This document shows, piece by piece, positions 51,910 through 61,603 of a stretch of 64,000 bases of DNA. The stretch lies in contig JBNLFS010000111.1 of assembly GCA_050305635.1 (NCBI GenBank), positions 1 to 64,000 of the forward strand, written 5' to 3'. This DNA is from Thiodiazotropha sp050305635 (GTDB lineage: Bacteria; Pseudomonadota; Gammaproteobacteria; Chromatiales; Chromatiaceae). The notes beneath the pieces were generated by a model that had not been told where the DNA came from, did not search any database, and was given only the letters and a program-made list of their open reading frames with translations. Numbering within the stretch: position 1 is the first letter of the stretch; every line of letters starts with the position of its first letter. The position numbers and the translations under genes were made by a program.

Positions 51910-53205
51910 ATGGGCAAGAATGTCGTAGTGATCGGAACCCAGTGGGGTGACGAAGGTAAAGGTAAGGTCGTTGACCTGCTGACAGACAAGGCGTCTGCCG
52001 TAGTCAGGTTTCAGGGTGGTCACAATGCGGGGCACACCCTGGTGATCGACGGAAAACAGACGGTTCTGCATCTGATTCCCTCCGGCGTCCTGCGAGAGGG
52101 TGTGCGTTGCCTGATCGGGAACGGCGTGGTGCTGGCGCCGGACGCACTGCTCGAAGAGATCGATATGCTGGAAAAAAACGGTGTACCCGCATCCGATCGC
52201 ATGGGTATCTCGGAAGCCTGTCCGCTGATCCTGCCTTACCACATCGCCCTGGATGCGGCGCGTGAGAAAGCGCGGGGCAAAAAGGCCATCGGCACCACCG
52301 GGCGGGGCATTGGTCCGGCCTACGAAGACAAGATCTCCCGCCGCGGCATTCGTCTCGGTGAGATCTTCGATGAAGGGCATATCAAAGAACGCCTGCGTGA
52401 GGTCATGGACTATCACAACTTTTCGCTGAAGAATCTCTACGATTACGGCGAGGTGGATTATCAGCAGGTTCTCGACCAGGTGATGGCGCATGCCGAGCGG
52501 CTGAAACCGATGATCGAGGATGTCACGGGAACCCTGTTGCAACTGCGCCGTGAAGGCAAGCACGTGATGTTCGAAGGAGCCCAGGGCGCTTTGCTGGACA
52601 TCGATCACGGTACCTATCCCTACGTGACCTCGTCCAACACCACCGCCGGTGGCGCGGCGACGGGCACGGGCGTCGGTCCGGGTTATCTCGACTACATTCT
52701 GGGTATCGTTAAGGCCTACACCACTCGAGTGGGTGCGGGTCCTTTTCCCACGGAACTGTTCGATGCGGATGGTGACCATCTGGGCACCAAGGGGCATGAA
52801 TTCGGTGCGACGACCGGTCGCAAACGTCGTTGTGGTTGGCTGGATACCGTGGCACTGCGCCGTTCGCTCGATATCAACAGCGTCACCGGTATCTGTATCA
52901 CCAAGCTCGACGTTCTGGATGGACTGGAGACGATCAAGATCTGCGTGGCCTACAAGCTCAAAGGCCAGGAGATCTCTGCGCCACCCGTGGGCGCGGACCG
53001 TTTTGAAGAGTGCGAACCCGTGTACATCGAAATGCCCGGCTGGCAGGAGTCCACCCTAGGCATTACGGATTACGATGGGTTGCCCAAGGCTGCCCGTGAC
53101 TATCTCAGCAAGATCGAAAGCCTGTGCGAAACCCCGATCGACATCATCTCGACCGGTCCGGATCGTAACGAAACGATCATCCGCCGCCATCCTTTCGAAA
53201 TTTAA
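51910..53205 (+). CDS. purA: Adenylosuccinate synthetase PurA
   Basis: PurA makes adenylosuccinate from IMP, aspartate and GTP in AMP synthesis. The 431-residue protein begins MGKNVVVIGTQWGDEGKGKV with the GTP-binding loop and contains GGHNAGHT, TTGRGIGPAYEDK and STGPDRNET. Length and motifs are normal. Confidence 0.98.
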   Translation: MGKNVVVIGTQWGDEGKGKVVDLLTDKASAVVRFQGGHNAGHTLVIDGKQTVLHLIPSGVLREGVRCLIGNGVVLAPDALLEEIDMLEKNGVPASDRMGISEACPLILPYHIALDAAREKARGKKAIGTTGRGIGPAYEDKISRRGIRLGEIFDEGHIKERLREVMDYHNFSLKNLYDYGEVDYQQVLDQVMAHAERLKPMIEDVTGTLLQLRREGKHVMFEGAQGALLDIDHGTYPYVTSSNTTAGGAATGTGVGPGYLDYILGIVKAYTTRVGAGPFPTELFDADGDHLGTKGHEFGATTGRKRRCGWLDTVALRRSLDINSVTGICITKLDVLDGLETIKICVAYKLKGQEISAPPVGADRFEECEPVYIEMPGWQESTLGITDYDGLPKAARDYLSKIESLCETPIDIISTGPDRNETIIRRHPFEI

Positions 53206-53235
53206 TCAGGAATCCGGCAACGGAAATCGTACCCC

Positions 53236-53258
53236 GGTGGGAGTCTACGACTCCCACC
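53236..53258. other. Perfect hairpin between purA and pabB
   Basis: GGTGGGAGTC (53236-53245) and GACTCCCACC (53249-53258) form a 10-pair stem with the loop TAC, about 30 bases after purA. There is no T-run, so it is not a standard intrinsic terminator. Confidence 0.5.
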
Positions 53259-53343
53259 CAACTCGGGGGCTGAACAGCACGGTCACGCGCTGTGATCGTC
53301 CATGATAGTTTTACTCCTTTTCATCCTCCCTGTTTCTTAAAGC

Positions 53344-54747
53344 ATGTCATTGCGCCTGCAAGCACTCCCGTACTTGATTGACAGTTCGGTCCTGTTCGAA
53401 GCGCTGCGGCATTTGCCCTGGCCGGTATTTCTCGACAGTGGTCATCCGGAATCGCAGCAGGGCCGCTTCGATATTCTTGCCGCCGATCCCAGTCAGCGCC
53501 TGATTACCCGTGGCGCAACCACTGATATACTGCATCGGAATCAGCGATACAGCACCTCGGCAGATCCTTTGGATACACTCAGGGAGGCGCTGGGTCCGGA
53601 TGACTCGGAATTTTCCGATGATCTGCCGTTCCACGGAGGGGCGATCGGTTACCTGGGGTATGATCTGGCGCGCTGTTGGTTGCCCATGACGCAATCTGTA
53701 AAGCCTGCTGACGCCATGCCCGACATGGTCATGGGCATCTACGATTGGGCCATTGTGGTTGATCACCAGATGCGCCGCAGCTGGTGGGTTTCGGCTGGAA
53801 AGGATCCGCGCAGCGAGCGGATCTGGGCGGATTTGCAGACCGTACTGACGCACGGTAATGAGGCGGTCAGGGTTCTTCCGGAAACACTCTCAACACAGAT
53901 CGTACGGCACCTGTCCCGAGAGGAATACGGCGAGAAGTTTCGGCAAATCCAGCGCTATATCAGGGCGGGCGACTGCTATCAGGTGAATTTCGCTCAACGC
54001 TTTTCGGTACGCACGCAAGCGGATCCCTGGCCGCTGTATCAGCGTCTGAGACAGGTCAATTCGGCACCGTTCAGCGCTTACCTGGAGTATCCCATGGGAG
54101 CCGTCCTCTGCTCATCGCCGGAACGCTTTCTGAAACTTCAAGGGTCTCGGGTGGAGACCTGTCCGATCAAGGGGACGCGACCCCGCAGTCCGGAGCCGGT
54201 CGAAGACCTGAGGTTACAGCGTGAGCTGGCGGAAAGTCCCAAGGACCGGGCCGAAAATGTAATGATCGTGGATTTGCTGCGCAACGATCTGGGCCGGGTA
54301 TGCCGCATCGGGAGTATCGAGGTGCCCGCTTTGTTTCAGACGGAATCCTTTGCCGCAGTGCATCATCTTGTGAGCCGGGTGAGCGGAATTCTGGCACCCG
54401 GATCCGACAGATACGAGCTGCTCAGAGCCTGCCTGCCGGGAGGCTCCATCACCGGCGCTCCCAAGCTACGCGCCATGCAGATCATCGACGAACTCGAGGA
54501 CTCATTCCGGGGCGTTTACTGCGGCACGATCGCCTATCTCGACCGGACCGGCGTCATGGACAGCAACATCGCCATCCGCACCCTTTGCATGCACAACGGG
54601 GAGGTGGAATTTCGTGTCGGGGGAGGGATCGTGGCGGATTCCGATGAATCCCGTGAGTATCAGGAAACCCTGGATAAGGCCGAGGCTATCTTCAAGGCGC
54701 TGGGTCAATATCCCAGCCGGGAGAACGGGGCGGATGGTGCGAATTGA
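53344..54747 (+). CDS. pabB: Aminodeoxychorismate synthase component I PabB
   Basis: PabB turns chorismate and ammonia into 4-amino-4-deoxychorismate for folate synthesis. The 467-residue chorismate-binding protein contains CPIKGTRPR, whose Lys distinguishes PabB from TrpE (Ala), together with AENVMIVDLLRNDLGRVC, GGSITGAPKLRAMQIIDELE and VGGGIVADS. pabA is not adjacent. Confidence 0.95.
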   Translation: MSLRLQALPYLIDSSVLFEALRHLPWPVFLDSGHPESQQGRFDILAADPSQRLITRGATTDILHRNQRYSTSADPLDTLREALGPDDSEFSDDLPFHGGAIGYLGYDLARCWLPMTQSVKPADAMPDMVMGIYDWAIVVDHQMRRSWWVSAGKDPRSERIWADLQTVLTHGNEAVRVLPETLSTQIVRHLSREEYGEKFRQIQRYIRAGDCYQVNFAQRFSVRTQADPWPLYQRLRQVNSAPFSAYLEYPMGAVLCSSPERFLKLQGSRVETCPIKGTRPRSPEPVEDLRLQRELAESPKDRAENVMIVDLLRNDLGRVCRIGSIEVPALFQTESFAAVHHLVSRVSGILAPGSDRYELLRACLPGGSITGAPKLRAMQIIDELEDSFRGVYCGTIAYLDRTGVMDSNIAIRTLCMHNGEVEFRVGGGIVADSDESREYQETLDKAEAIFKALGQYPSRENGADGAN

Positions 54748-54796
54748 GCGGCGGGGAGTGGGATGGGGATGAAATTCAAAAGGTGACCGGGTTCAC

Positions 54797-55225
54797 TTAT
54801 CTGACAATTACCAAACGGGTCTTCGAGAGCCGGTCATGCCAAGCCATTTTCTCCGGGTCGATCAGAATCCACAGAAATCCCAGACCCAGCAGCAAGACGG
54901 AAATCAATGCGCTCAGATGTCGTCTCAAAGCGTCGCTCCAGCTCAGATCGGTTCCATCCAGACGCACCACCTTGAGCCGCCATGCGCGCATCCCGAGGGT
55001 CTGTCCACCCCGCACCCAAAACCCGGTGAAGAACAGTAACGGTATGATTTCGAAAAGAATAAGTTGAAAGGCTATCAACCCGCCACCACTCGGATTACCG
55101 AACGGCAAAGTGACCGAGGCTGTCGCCACAAAGATCAACGCAGTGAGCAGCAGCAGATCATAGACGATCGCCCCCAGTCTGCGAAAAAGGCCGGGGACGG
55201 CGGCATCGGTCAGGTCAACGCTCAT
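54797..55225 (-). CDS. RDD-family membrane protein
   Basis: The 142-residue protein begins MSVDLTDAAVPGLFRRLGAI and has the RDD pattern: GLFRRLGAIVYD with Arg and Asp in the first helix, further hydrophobic helices, and GMRAWRLKVVRLDG, and DRLSKTRLV near the end. RDD proteins are poorly known membrane proteins, some linked to ion exchange. It is convergent with pabB. Confidence 0.92.
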   Translation of the reverse strand: MSVDLTDAAVPGLFRRLGAIVYDLLLLTALIFVATASVTLPFGNPSGGGLIAFQLILFEIIPLLFFTGFWVRGGQTLGMRAWRLKVVRLDGTDLSWSDALRRHLSALISVLLLGLGFLWILIDPEKMAWHDRLSKTRLVIVR

Positions 55226-55384
55226 GTATCCTCGGATCGCTGTCTAGGGGATTGAATTGATTGAACATTGTTAGCAAGGGTTATCCCTAATAGTCAGGAG
55301 CGGAAATCCGTATTTGAAACTTTGTGATCAGGATACATACTAAACTATCCATGTAACATACATGAATTCTACGGGGGTCGTAAT

Positions 55385-55780
55385 ATGGAACACAGATGCG
55401 AACATCGCAAGCTGATAGCCTGTGAAATCACAATTGTCGACCGGGATTTGGGCGAACTTAAAGGCCGTATTCGCAATATCAGTCTGAGTGGCATGCTGGT
55501 TGATCTGGGTGACAGTTCCTTGCATTTGAACAAGATCATCTATGTGACTTTTCCCATGGAAGATTGCGGTGATAACGCACAGTGTCATGCCAAGGCCATG
55601 GTGGTTCATCAACAGGCGGGTTGCCTGGGGTTGATGTTCAGTGAGCTGGATCCGGGTGTACGCCAAATGCTGCGTAAAAAGCTGTACGGCTATGCCACCC
55701 TGTCTGAGCGGGCATACCGGGTACATGGGTACAGTACCCCTTCTCAGGAATCACATCGGGATCTGAGCGCCATGTATTGA
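55385..55780 (+). CDS. Small PilZ-domain protein
   Basis: The 131-residue protein is a single PilZ domain with RxxxR (Arg4-Arg8, HRCEHRK) and NxSxxG (Asn31-Gly36, NISLSG), and MVVHQQAGCLGLMFSELDPG later. Both cyclic di-GMP motifs are intact and closely spaced. No partner domain; it likely acts by protein contact. It is transcribed alone, with a terminator 43 bases after its stop. Confidence 0.9.
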   Translation: MEHRCEHRKLIACEITIVDRDLGELKGRIRNISLSGMLVDLGDSSLHLNKIIYVTFPMEDCGDNAQCHAKAMVVHQQAGCLGLMFSELDPGVRQMLRKKLYGYATLSERAYRVHGYSTPSQESHRDLSAMY

Positions 55781-55822
55781 GACCTGTGCAGGCCGCGACT
55801 CTCGAGTCTGCGCGGCCTGATT

Positions 55823-55850
55823 AAAAAGACGCCCAGGGCGTCTTTTTTTT
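55823..55850 (+). terminator. Rho-independent terminator after the small PilZ gene
   Basis: AGACGCC (55827-55833) pairs with GGCGTCT (55837-55843) around CAG, followed by eight T residues (55843-55850). A-residues before the stem make it nearly symmetrical, so it could work in both directions. Confidence 0.93.
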
Positions 55851-55883
55851 GTCCGGATTCCAGGTATGTCGTTGTCAACTTGG

Positions 55884-56022
55884 CAGGTCGTTGAAATTCG
55901 CTCAGAGGAGAGCGAGATAAGGCGAAAACCGCCGAAAAAGCGCAGTTTACTGAAGTAAATGCGCATTTTGAGGCGGTTTTCAACGCAGGATCGTACTGCC
56001 TGAGTAGAATTTCAACAGCCTG
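55884..56022. repeat. 139-bp foldback (MITE-like) element, copy 2
   Basis: It starts CAGGTCGTTGAAAT and ends ATTTCAACAGCCTG, with the same internal pairing as copy 1 (GAAAACCG with CGGTTTTC). Its centre is a clear hairpin, GCGCAGTTTACT with AGTAAATGCGC. It matches copy 1 (17701-17839) at 126 of 139 positions without gaps. No target-site duplication is obvious. Confidence 0.88.
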
Positions 56023-56241
56023 TTAGGTCTGTGGCTGATACATCGCCTGCAGTAACCCAGAGATGGCGCCCGTCACCAACTCAGCTCAAAAACCTGGTAC
56101 CGGCTCAGTCCCACCCAACGATGTGCCTTGAGACTGGATTCCCATGTCTAAGATGGGTCAAAATATCGCCCTTATTTTAAGCGTTTACCCACGGGTTACC
56201 ATGACATACCGCGCCCCGCCTGCGTTCACCAAAGAGTGTCC

Positions 56242-58800
56242 ATGAGCAATGCGTTGACATCCAAATGGCAGGGAATGATGGCCAACGTGCCATTGTCGGC
56301 GCTCTCGTTGCTGGTCGGTCTGGCCTGTGGTGTTCTGATGTGGCTGCTGCTCGATCCTATCCAGGATCAACGCCTGGAAAAGGTGTTTCACGATGAATTG
56401 GTCGGCCGGCTCGATATCCAGGCATTGGAAACGCGTCAGCGTTTTGAACAGTATCTCCAGGACTGGCAACTCGTCGCCCAGGGCCTGGCCAATCACTGGC
56501 GTGTCCGGGACTATCTGAAAACCGCCCGATGGCATCATCGCGATCCAGCAACACCACCGGTCATCTATACCGATCAACCTCCTGAATGGCTGGAAGGGCG
56601 CTATTCCACTTCCGTTGCGTTACAGGCGGACATGGTGGTGTTGCTGGATCGCAACGCGATTCCCTATGAGGCCTACGAAACGAATCCTCTGCCCTTCGAT
56701 CTCGACACTATCACCGAATACTACAACGGTCAGAGTGAAGGGGTGATCACCCTGATCGATCAGAAACCCTATCTGTTGGTTTGGTCCCGATGCATCGAGG
56801 CGGACACGGATCACAGGGGGCGATTGCTGTTGATCCGACGTGTGGATGATCGCTTTCTGTCCGTATCGCAAAGCATGGTGCGCGGTACCGATACCTTAAC
56901 CGCTCTGGCTGATGCCAATACACTCAAACTGCTGGCTATCAGTGTTCGGGGTAACATCCAGCCCGGCGCATACCTGAATGATCTATCGGATCGATACCTG
57001 CTGACCTCGCAGGCGATCACCGGCTACCAATCCATGGATCAGAATCTGTTGTTCACCACCATGGTGCCACGGGACGCCGTGCGACAGACCATCCACAACA
57101 TCACCAAACTGGCCCAGCAGGACCGCCTGCTGACCGCCTTGGTCTATGTGGGAGCCTTTTCCCTGATTTTCGCCCTGGTATCGGTGAAGATCAGCCACGT
57201 GCTGCGCCGCATCTCCCGTTTCGGCCAGCAGGCGCTTGGCATCGAACAGCCGGTGAGCACCCAAGGCAATCAGCTTCTGCATCTGGAGGAGTGGGTCAAG
57301 GCGTTCTTCAGACAGTTGATTACCGCCCGCGAGGCGCTACGCAATCGTCAGGAAGCGAGGATTCGCGAAACCGAGGCGTTGAAAAGCGCACTGTTCGATA
57401 ATTCCATGGATTCAATCATCACCCTGAATCAGGAAGGTCTGATCGTCGAGGTCAACGGTACGGCGTTCAAGACCTTCGGATTCAAGCGTGATCAGATGAT
57501 GGGACAACGTCTAGAATCCCTGGCGATACATCCGGATGACCGGACCCGCTTTCGAACCCTGTTGCGCAGTTGCATCAGTCGCAGCGTGTCCACCGCGTCA
57601 TGTCGGGCACAACCCATGCGGGCCGTGACCCAGAGTGGTGAGGAAAAATCCGTCGAATGCTCTGTGATCGCGATCCACCTGCAGGAACAGATGGTTTTCA
57701 ATGTCTATCTACGGGATGTCACGGGTAAAAAACAGGCGGAACGTGAGATCGCCAGTTTGGCGAAACTGGCGAGTGAAAATCCCAGCCCGGTTTTGCGTAT
57801 CAATGACCGGGGAGTGATCGTGTATGCCAACGCCGCCAGTGAGCCTTTGCTGACTTACTGGGATTGTGAGCGGGGCCAGACGCTTCCCGCCTACTGGCGA
57901 AATACGGTTTCCAGCATTCTTGCGGAAGGTCATACCAAAGAGTTTGAGGTGAATCTGGAGGAACAGATCTTTTCACTGCAGTTGGCGCCGATTCGTGAGC
58001 TCGATTATGTGAACATCTACGGGCGTGACTTCACCCAGGTGCGCCTGGCTGAGATGCAGAGCCGCCAGCATCAGTCGGAACTGGTGCATGTCTGTCGCCT
58101 GAGCACCATGGGCGAGATGTCCACCGGTCTGGCCCATGAGCTGAATCAGCCCCTTTCGGCGATTGTGAATTTTGCCAGCGGCTGTGTGCGGAGACTGCAG
58201 TCCGGGATCGGCGGTGAAGCGGAACTGGTGGATGCCATGGCTCAGATCACGGCACAGGCGGAGCGCGCCAGTGAGATCATCAAGCGGTTGCGCGCCTTGG
58301 TGAGCAAACGCCCCCAGGAACGCGAGATGGTCAACCTCAATCACCTGGTCCTGGAAGTGGCATCCTTCATCGAATTCGAGGCCAACCGTAACCGTGTGCA
58401 GGTGGCGCTGGAACTCAGCGACGGGGTGTTACCGGTGAAGGTGGATCTGGTTCAGATCGAGCAGGTCATGTTGAATCTGGTGCGTAATGCGATTGAAGCC
58501 ATGAAGGCGGTGCATTCGGATCGACGTCGGTTGATCTTGAAAACCGAGCGACTCAGTCTCCGGGAGGTGCAGGTACTGGTGCAGGACACGGGTACGGGTA
58601 TCCCGGATAAAGCGCTGAATCATCTGTTCGACGCCTTTTTTTCCACCAAGAAAGGGGGTATGGGCATGGGGCTGTCGATCAGTCGCAAGATTGCCCAGGA
58701 TCATAAAGGCAACCTGGATGTTACATCCAAGGAAGGGCAGGGCGCCACCTTCCGGTTGGTGCTGCCTACCGACCCTTCAATGGTAATGCCGGGTTTTTAA
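56242..58800 (+). CDS. Membrane PAS sensor histidine kinase
   Basis: The 852-residue protein has a membrane helix (about 18-42), a large extracytoplasmic sensor region (about 43-295), a second helix (about 297-320), and two PAS domains (about 375-490 and 500-605). A HisKA domain with His632 in GLAHELNQPLSAIVNFASG and an HATPase domain (NLVRNAIEAM, DTGTGIPD, GMGMGLSISRKI) follow. The HELNQPL type is shared with FixL/TtrS-like kinases. Start is ATG 56242; GTG 56236 is possible. Its partner is the regulator 145 bases downstream. Confidence 0.92.
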   Translation: MSNALTSKWQGMMANVPLSALSLLVGLACGVLMWLLLDPIQDQRLEKVFHDELVGRLDIQALETRQRFEQYLQDWQLVAQGLANHWRVRDYLKTARWHHRDPATPPVIYTDQPPEWLEGRYSTSVALQADMVVLLDRNAIPYEAYETNPLPFDLDTITEYYNGQSEGVITLIDQKPYLLVWSRCIEADTDHRGRLLLIRRVDDRFLSVSQSMVRGTDTLTALADANTLKLLAISVRGNIQPGAYLNDLSDRYLLTSQAITGYQSMDQNLLFTTMVPRDAVRQTIHNITKLAQQDRLLTALVYVGAFSLIFALVSVKISHVLRRISRFGQQALGIEQPVSTQGNQLLHLEEWVKAFFRQLITAREALRNRQEARIRETEALKSALFDNSMDSIITLNQEGLIVEVNGTAFKTFGFKRDQMMGQRLESLAIHPDDRTRFRTLLRSCISRSVSTASCRAQPMRAVTQSGEEKSVECSVIAIHLQEQMVFNVYLRDVTGKKQAEREIASLAKLASENPSPVLRINDRGVIVYANAASEPLLTYWDCERGQTLPAYWRNTVSSILAEGHTKEFEVNLEEQIFSLQLAPIRELDYVNIYGRDFTQVRLAEMQSRQHQSELVHVCRLSTMGEMSTGLAHELNQPLSAIVNFASGCVRRLQSGIGGEAELVDAMAQITAQAERASEIIKRLRALVSKRPQEREMVNLNHLVLEVASFIEFEANRNRVQVALELSDGVLPVKVDLVQIEQVMLNLVRNAIEAMKAVHSDRRRLILKTERLSLREVQVLVQDTGTGIPDKALNHLFDAFFSTKKGGMGMGLSISRKIAQDHKGNLDVTSKEGQGATFRLVLPTDPSMVMPGF

Positions 58801-58945
58801 GTGGTGTGTAGACGAATACAATGTCACCCGGCACCGCTGAGTTGCTGTTCCCGGGGGGTATGTCTGTTCGGCAAACCGGTTTGAGCACCCCTGACTAACG
58901 GGATTACACACACGCAGCATTTGTTTAGTCTGAGCAGGCCCTGAT

Positions 58946-59575
58946 ATGACCAGTCGACCCACAGTATTTGTTGTAGATGATGATCAAGCCATGCGCAATT
59001 CCCTGAAATGGCTGATTGAATCGGTATCCATGCAGGTGGAGACCTTCGATTCCGCGAATGCCTTCATCCAGAGTTATTACCCGGGTCGATCGGGGTGCCT
59101 GCTGCTGGATGTGCGCATGCCGGGAATGAGTGGACTGGAATTGCAGGAGTACCTGCGTATCAACCAGATCGCAATACCCGTGATCATTATCACCGGTCAT
59201 GGGGATGTGCCGATGGCGGTCAGGGCGATGAAAGCGGGTGCTGTAGATTTCATTGAGAAGCCCTTCAATGACGAGTTACTGCTCGAGAGCATCCGTCATG
59301 CCATGGCGCTGGATGCACGGCAGCGGGACACGCAGGCCCAAAGGGCCGAAATCGCGACCCGCCTGGCACGCCTTACGCCCAGGGAGCATGAGGTCATGGT
59401 CATGGTCACCAATGGGCAGGCCAACAAGGAAATTGCCAATACCCTGGGGGTGAGTTCCAAAACCGTGGAAGCGCACCGTGCCCGGGTGATGGAGAAGATG
59501 GAAGCGGATTCCCTTGCGGAGCTGGTTCGCATGGCCATCAATGCGAATCTGGTACCGCAAACCCTGCCTGAGTAA
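58946..59575 (+). CDS. FixJ/TodT-type response regulator
   Basis: The 209-residue protein has a receiver domain (Asp55 in LLLDVRMPGMSG, Lys in IEKPF) and a LuxR-type HTH domain (LTPREHEVMVMVTNGQANKE, then SSKTVEAHRARVMEKM). Its partner is the upstream PAS kinase. The next gene, a transporter, starts five bases after its stop, so regulator, transporter and cmoAB may share a transcript. Confidence 0.95.
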   Translation: MTSRPTVFVVDDDQAMRNSLKWLIESVSMQVETFDSANAFIQSYYPGRSGCLLLDVRMPGMSGLELQEYLRINQIAIPVIIITGHGDVPMAVRAMKAGAVDFIEKPFNDELLLESIRHAMALDARQRDTQAQRAEIATRLARLTPREHEVMVMVTNGQANKEIANTLGVSSKTVEAHRARVMEKMEADSLAELVRMAINANLVPQTLPE

Positions 59576-59580
59576 TAACC

Positions 59581-60873
59581 GTGCAAGCGCAACAGAGTCG
59601 CGGGTTGCTGCGTCAACCTTCCATCCTCGCCTGGAGTCTGTATGACTGGGCGAATTCCGCATTTGCCACGACGGTCATGGCGGGCTTCTTTCCGGTGTTC
59701 TTCAAACAATACTGGAGTCAGGGGGTCGCGGCGACCGAGTCCACCTATCGACTCGGGCTGGCAAACTCCCTCGCCAGTCTCGTGGTGGTGTGTCTGGCCC
59801 CCCTGTTGGGCGCATTGGCGGATCAGGCCGGGGCAAAGAAGCGCTTCCTGTTGTTTTTTGCCTGTATGGGTATCGTGATGACCGGTGCCCTCTATCTGGT
59901 TGCCCAGGGTAACTGGGTGATGGCGTTGAGCCTCTACGCCCTGGCCGTGCTTGGGTTTGTCGGCGGCAACGTGTTTTACGATGCGCTGCTGGTCTCGGTG
60001 ACCCGCGAAGAGCATTATGACCGGGTCTCTGCCTATGGGTATGCCTTCGGATACCTGGGTGGCGGTGTGCTGTTCGCGATCAATGTGGTGATGACCCTCT
60101 ATCCGCAGTCATTCGGATTGCAGGATGCGGCGGAGGCCGTCCGTGTCTCCTTCGTTACAGTGGCCGTCTGGTGGGCGGTTTTCTCTCTACCCCTGTTTTT
60201 TCTGGTCGAGGAACCCTCCACCCAGGCCACGCAGCGTGGGTGGTTTACCGCTGGAGTCAGGCAACTGCTCGAGACCTTCCGTAAACTCAGGCAGTTGAAG
60301 GTCACTCTATTGTTTCTACTGGCCTACTGGTGCTACATCGACGGGGTGGACACCATCGTGCGTATGGCCGTGGATTTCGGACTATCCATCGGCTTCGAGG
60401 CCAACAACCTGATGATTGCCTTGTTGATCGCCCAGTTCGTTGGTTTTCCCTCGGCACTGGCATTCGGCGCCCTGGCGGGGCGGCGTGGACCGAAGCAGGG
60501 CATCATGCTGGCGATATTCACCTACCTACTGATCCTGTTGTGGGCCTATAGAATGGATTCCGTATGGGAGTTTTATCTGTTGGCGGTTGCCATCGGTCTG
60601 GTTCAGGGGGGCATCCAGGCGTTGTCCCGCTCTCTGTATGCACGCTTGATACCCGCCGATCAGTCCGCCGAGTTTTTCGGCTTCTACAACATGCTGGGCA
60701 AGTTCGCCGTGGTGCTGGGTCCGCTGCTGATGGGCTGGATCGGCGTGATGACCGGCAGTAATCGACTGGCCATACTCTCGGTAGGCATCCTGTTTCTGAT
60801 TGGCGGCTTTTTGCTGATGAAGGTGGATGTGCGAGCCGGAGAGGCGGCTGCCCGCGCCATGCGGCGGTCGTAA
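59581..60873 (+). CDS. UMF1-family (Atg22-like) major facilitator transporter
   Basis: The 430-residue protein has about 12 membrane helices and the UMF1/Atg22 N-terminus SLYDWANSAFATTVMAGFFP, with GNVFYDALLVSVT and SAYGYAFGYLGGG. In yeast, Atg22 exports amino acids from the vacuole; bacterial substrates are mostly unknown. Start is GTG at 59581. It lies between the FixJ-type regulator and cmoA (4-base gap). Confidence 0.92.
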   Translation: MQAQQSRGLLRQPSILAWSLYDWANSAFATTVMAGFFPVFFKQYWSQGVAATESTYRLGLANSLASLVVVCLAPLLGALADQAGAKKRFLLFFACMGIVMTGALYLVAQGNWVMALSLYALAVLGFVGGNVFYDALLVSVTREEHYDRVSAYGYAFGYLGGGVLFAINVVMTLYPQSFGLQDAAEAVRVSFVTVAVWWAVFSLPLFFLVEEPSTQATQRGWFTAGVRQLLETFRKLRQLKVTLLFLLAYWCYIDGVDTIVRMAVDFGLSIGFEANNLMIALLIAQFVGFPSALAFGALAGRRGPKQGIMLAIFTYLLILLWAYRMDSVWEFYLLAVAIGLVQGGIQALSRSLYARLIPADQSAEFFGFYNMLGKFAVVLGPLLMGWIGVMTGSNRLAILSVGILFLIGGFLLMKVDVRAGEAAARAMRRS

Positions 60874-60877
60874 TCCC

Positions 60878-61603
60878 ATGAACCGAGATAACCTGTATGC
60901 CGACAGCCACGGTATGATTGCCGATTTCAGGTTCGATGAACGGGTCGCGCGGGTCTTCCCGGATATGATCAATCGATCGGTTCCCGGTTACACCACGATC
61001 ATCAATATGATCGGCACGCTTGCGGGTCAATGGGTGAAGCCCGGTTCCCATGTCTACGATCTGGGTTGTTCCCTGGGCGCTGCGAGCCTCGCGGTGCGCG
61101 ATTCGGTGCCCCATCATGACTATCATCTGGTCGCGGTGGATAATTCGATTGCCATGCTGCAACAGGCACTCAGGCATTTTGATGAGTTGCCGCACCCGGT
61201 TCCTGTGCAGTGGATTTGCGCTGACATCCGGGATATCTCAATTACCCAAGCCTCTCTGGTCATCCTGAACTTCACACTGCAGTTCATACCCGAGAATGAC
61301 CGCTGGGCGTTTCTCAGCAAGGTCCATAACGGACTGCAAGGCGGTGGGTTGCTGGTGCTATCAGAAAAGATCGCCCTGTCTGATCCGGCGTCGCAGAAAC
61401 TATTCACCAAAATGCATCATGGATTCAAAAAGTCACAGGGTTACTCTGATCTGGAGATCAGCCGGAAGCGTACCGCCCTGGAAAATGTGTTGATACCTGA
61501 AACCCTCGAGATGCATAAACAAAGGCTACGTGAGATTGGATTTCAGACCGTGGAAGTCTGGTTTCAATGTTTCAATTTTGTTTCTCTGCTGGCGATCAAA
61601 TGA
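60878..61603 (+). CDS. cmoA: Carboxy-S-adenosyl-L-methionine synthase CmoA
   Basis: CmoA converts SAM and prephenate to carboxy-SAM. The 241-residue protein begins MNRDNLYADSHGMIADFRFD and has YDLGCSLGAASLAVRD as SAM-binding loop and NFTLQFIP. It overlaps cmoB by four bases (ATGA, 61600-61603). The longer frame from 60827 overlaps the transporter and is rejected. Confidence 0.97.
   Translation: MNRDNLYADSHGMIADFRFDERVARVFPDMINRSVPGYTTIINMIGTLAGQWVKPGSHVYDLGCSLGAASLAVRDSVPHHDYHLVAVDNSIAMLQQALRHFDELPHPVPVQWICADIRDISITQASLVILNFTLQFIPENDRWAFLSKVHNGLQGGGLLVLSEKIALSDPASQKLFTKMHHGFKKSQGYSDLEISRKRTALENVLIPETLEMHKQRLREIGFQTVEVWFQCFNFVSLLAIK

Larger units (their letters stand above)
55781..56241. other. 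Intergenic region with terminator and repeat
   Basis: This 461-base stretch holds a terminator (55823-55850) and the second 139-bp foldback element (55884-56022). The rest, up to the kinase gene, shows no gene. Short - strand frames here read through the repeat. Confidence 0.6.

Noticed and set aside
53236..53258. Hairpin after purA as an intrinsic terminator
   Set aside because: The stem is perfect but no T-run follows on either strand, so it is listed only as a hairpin.
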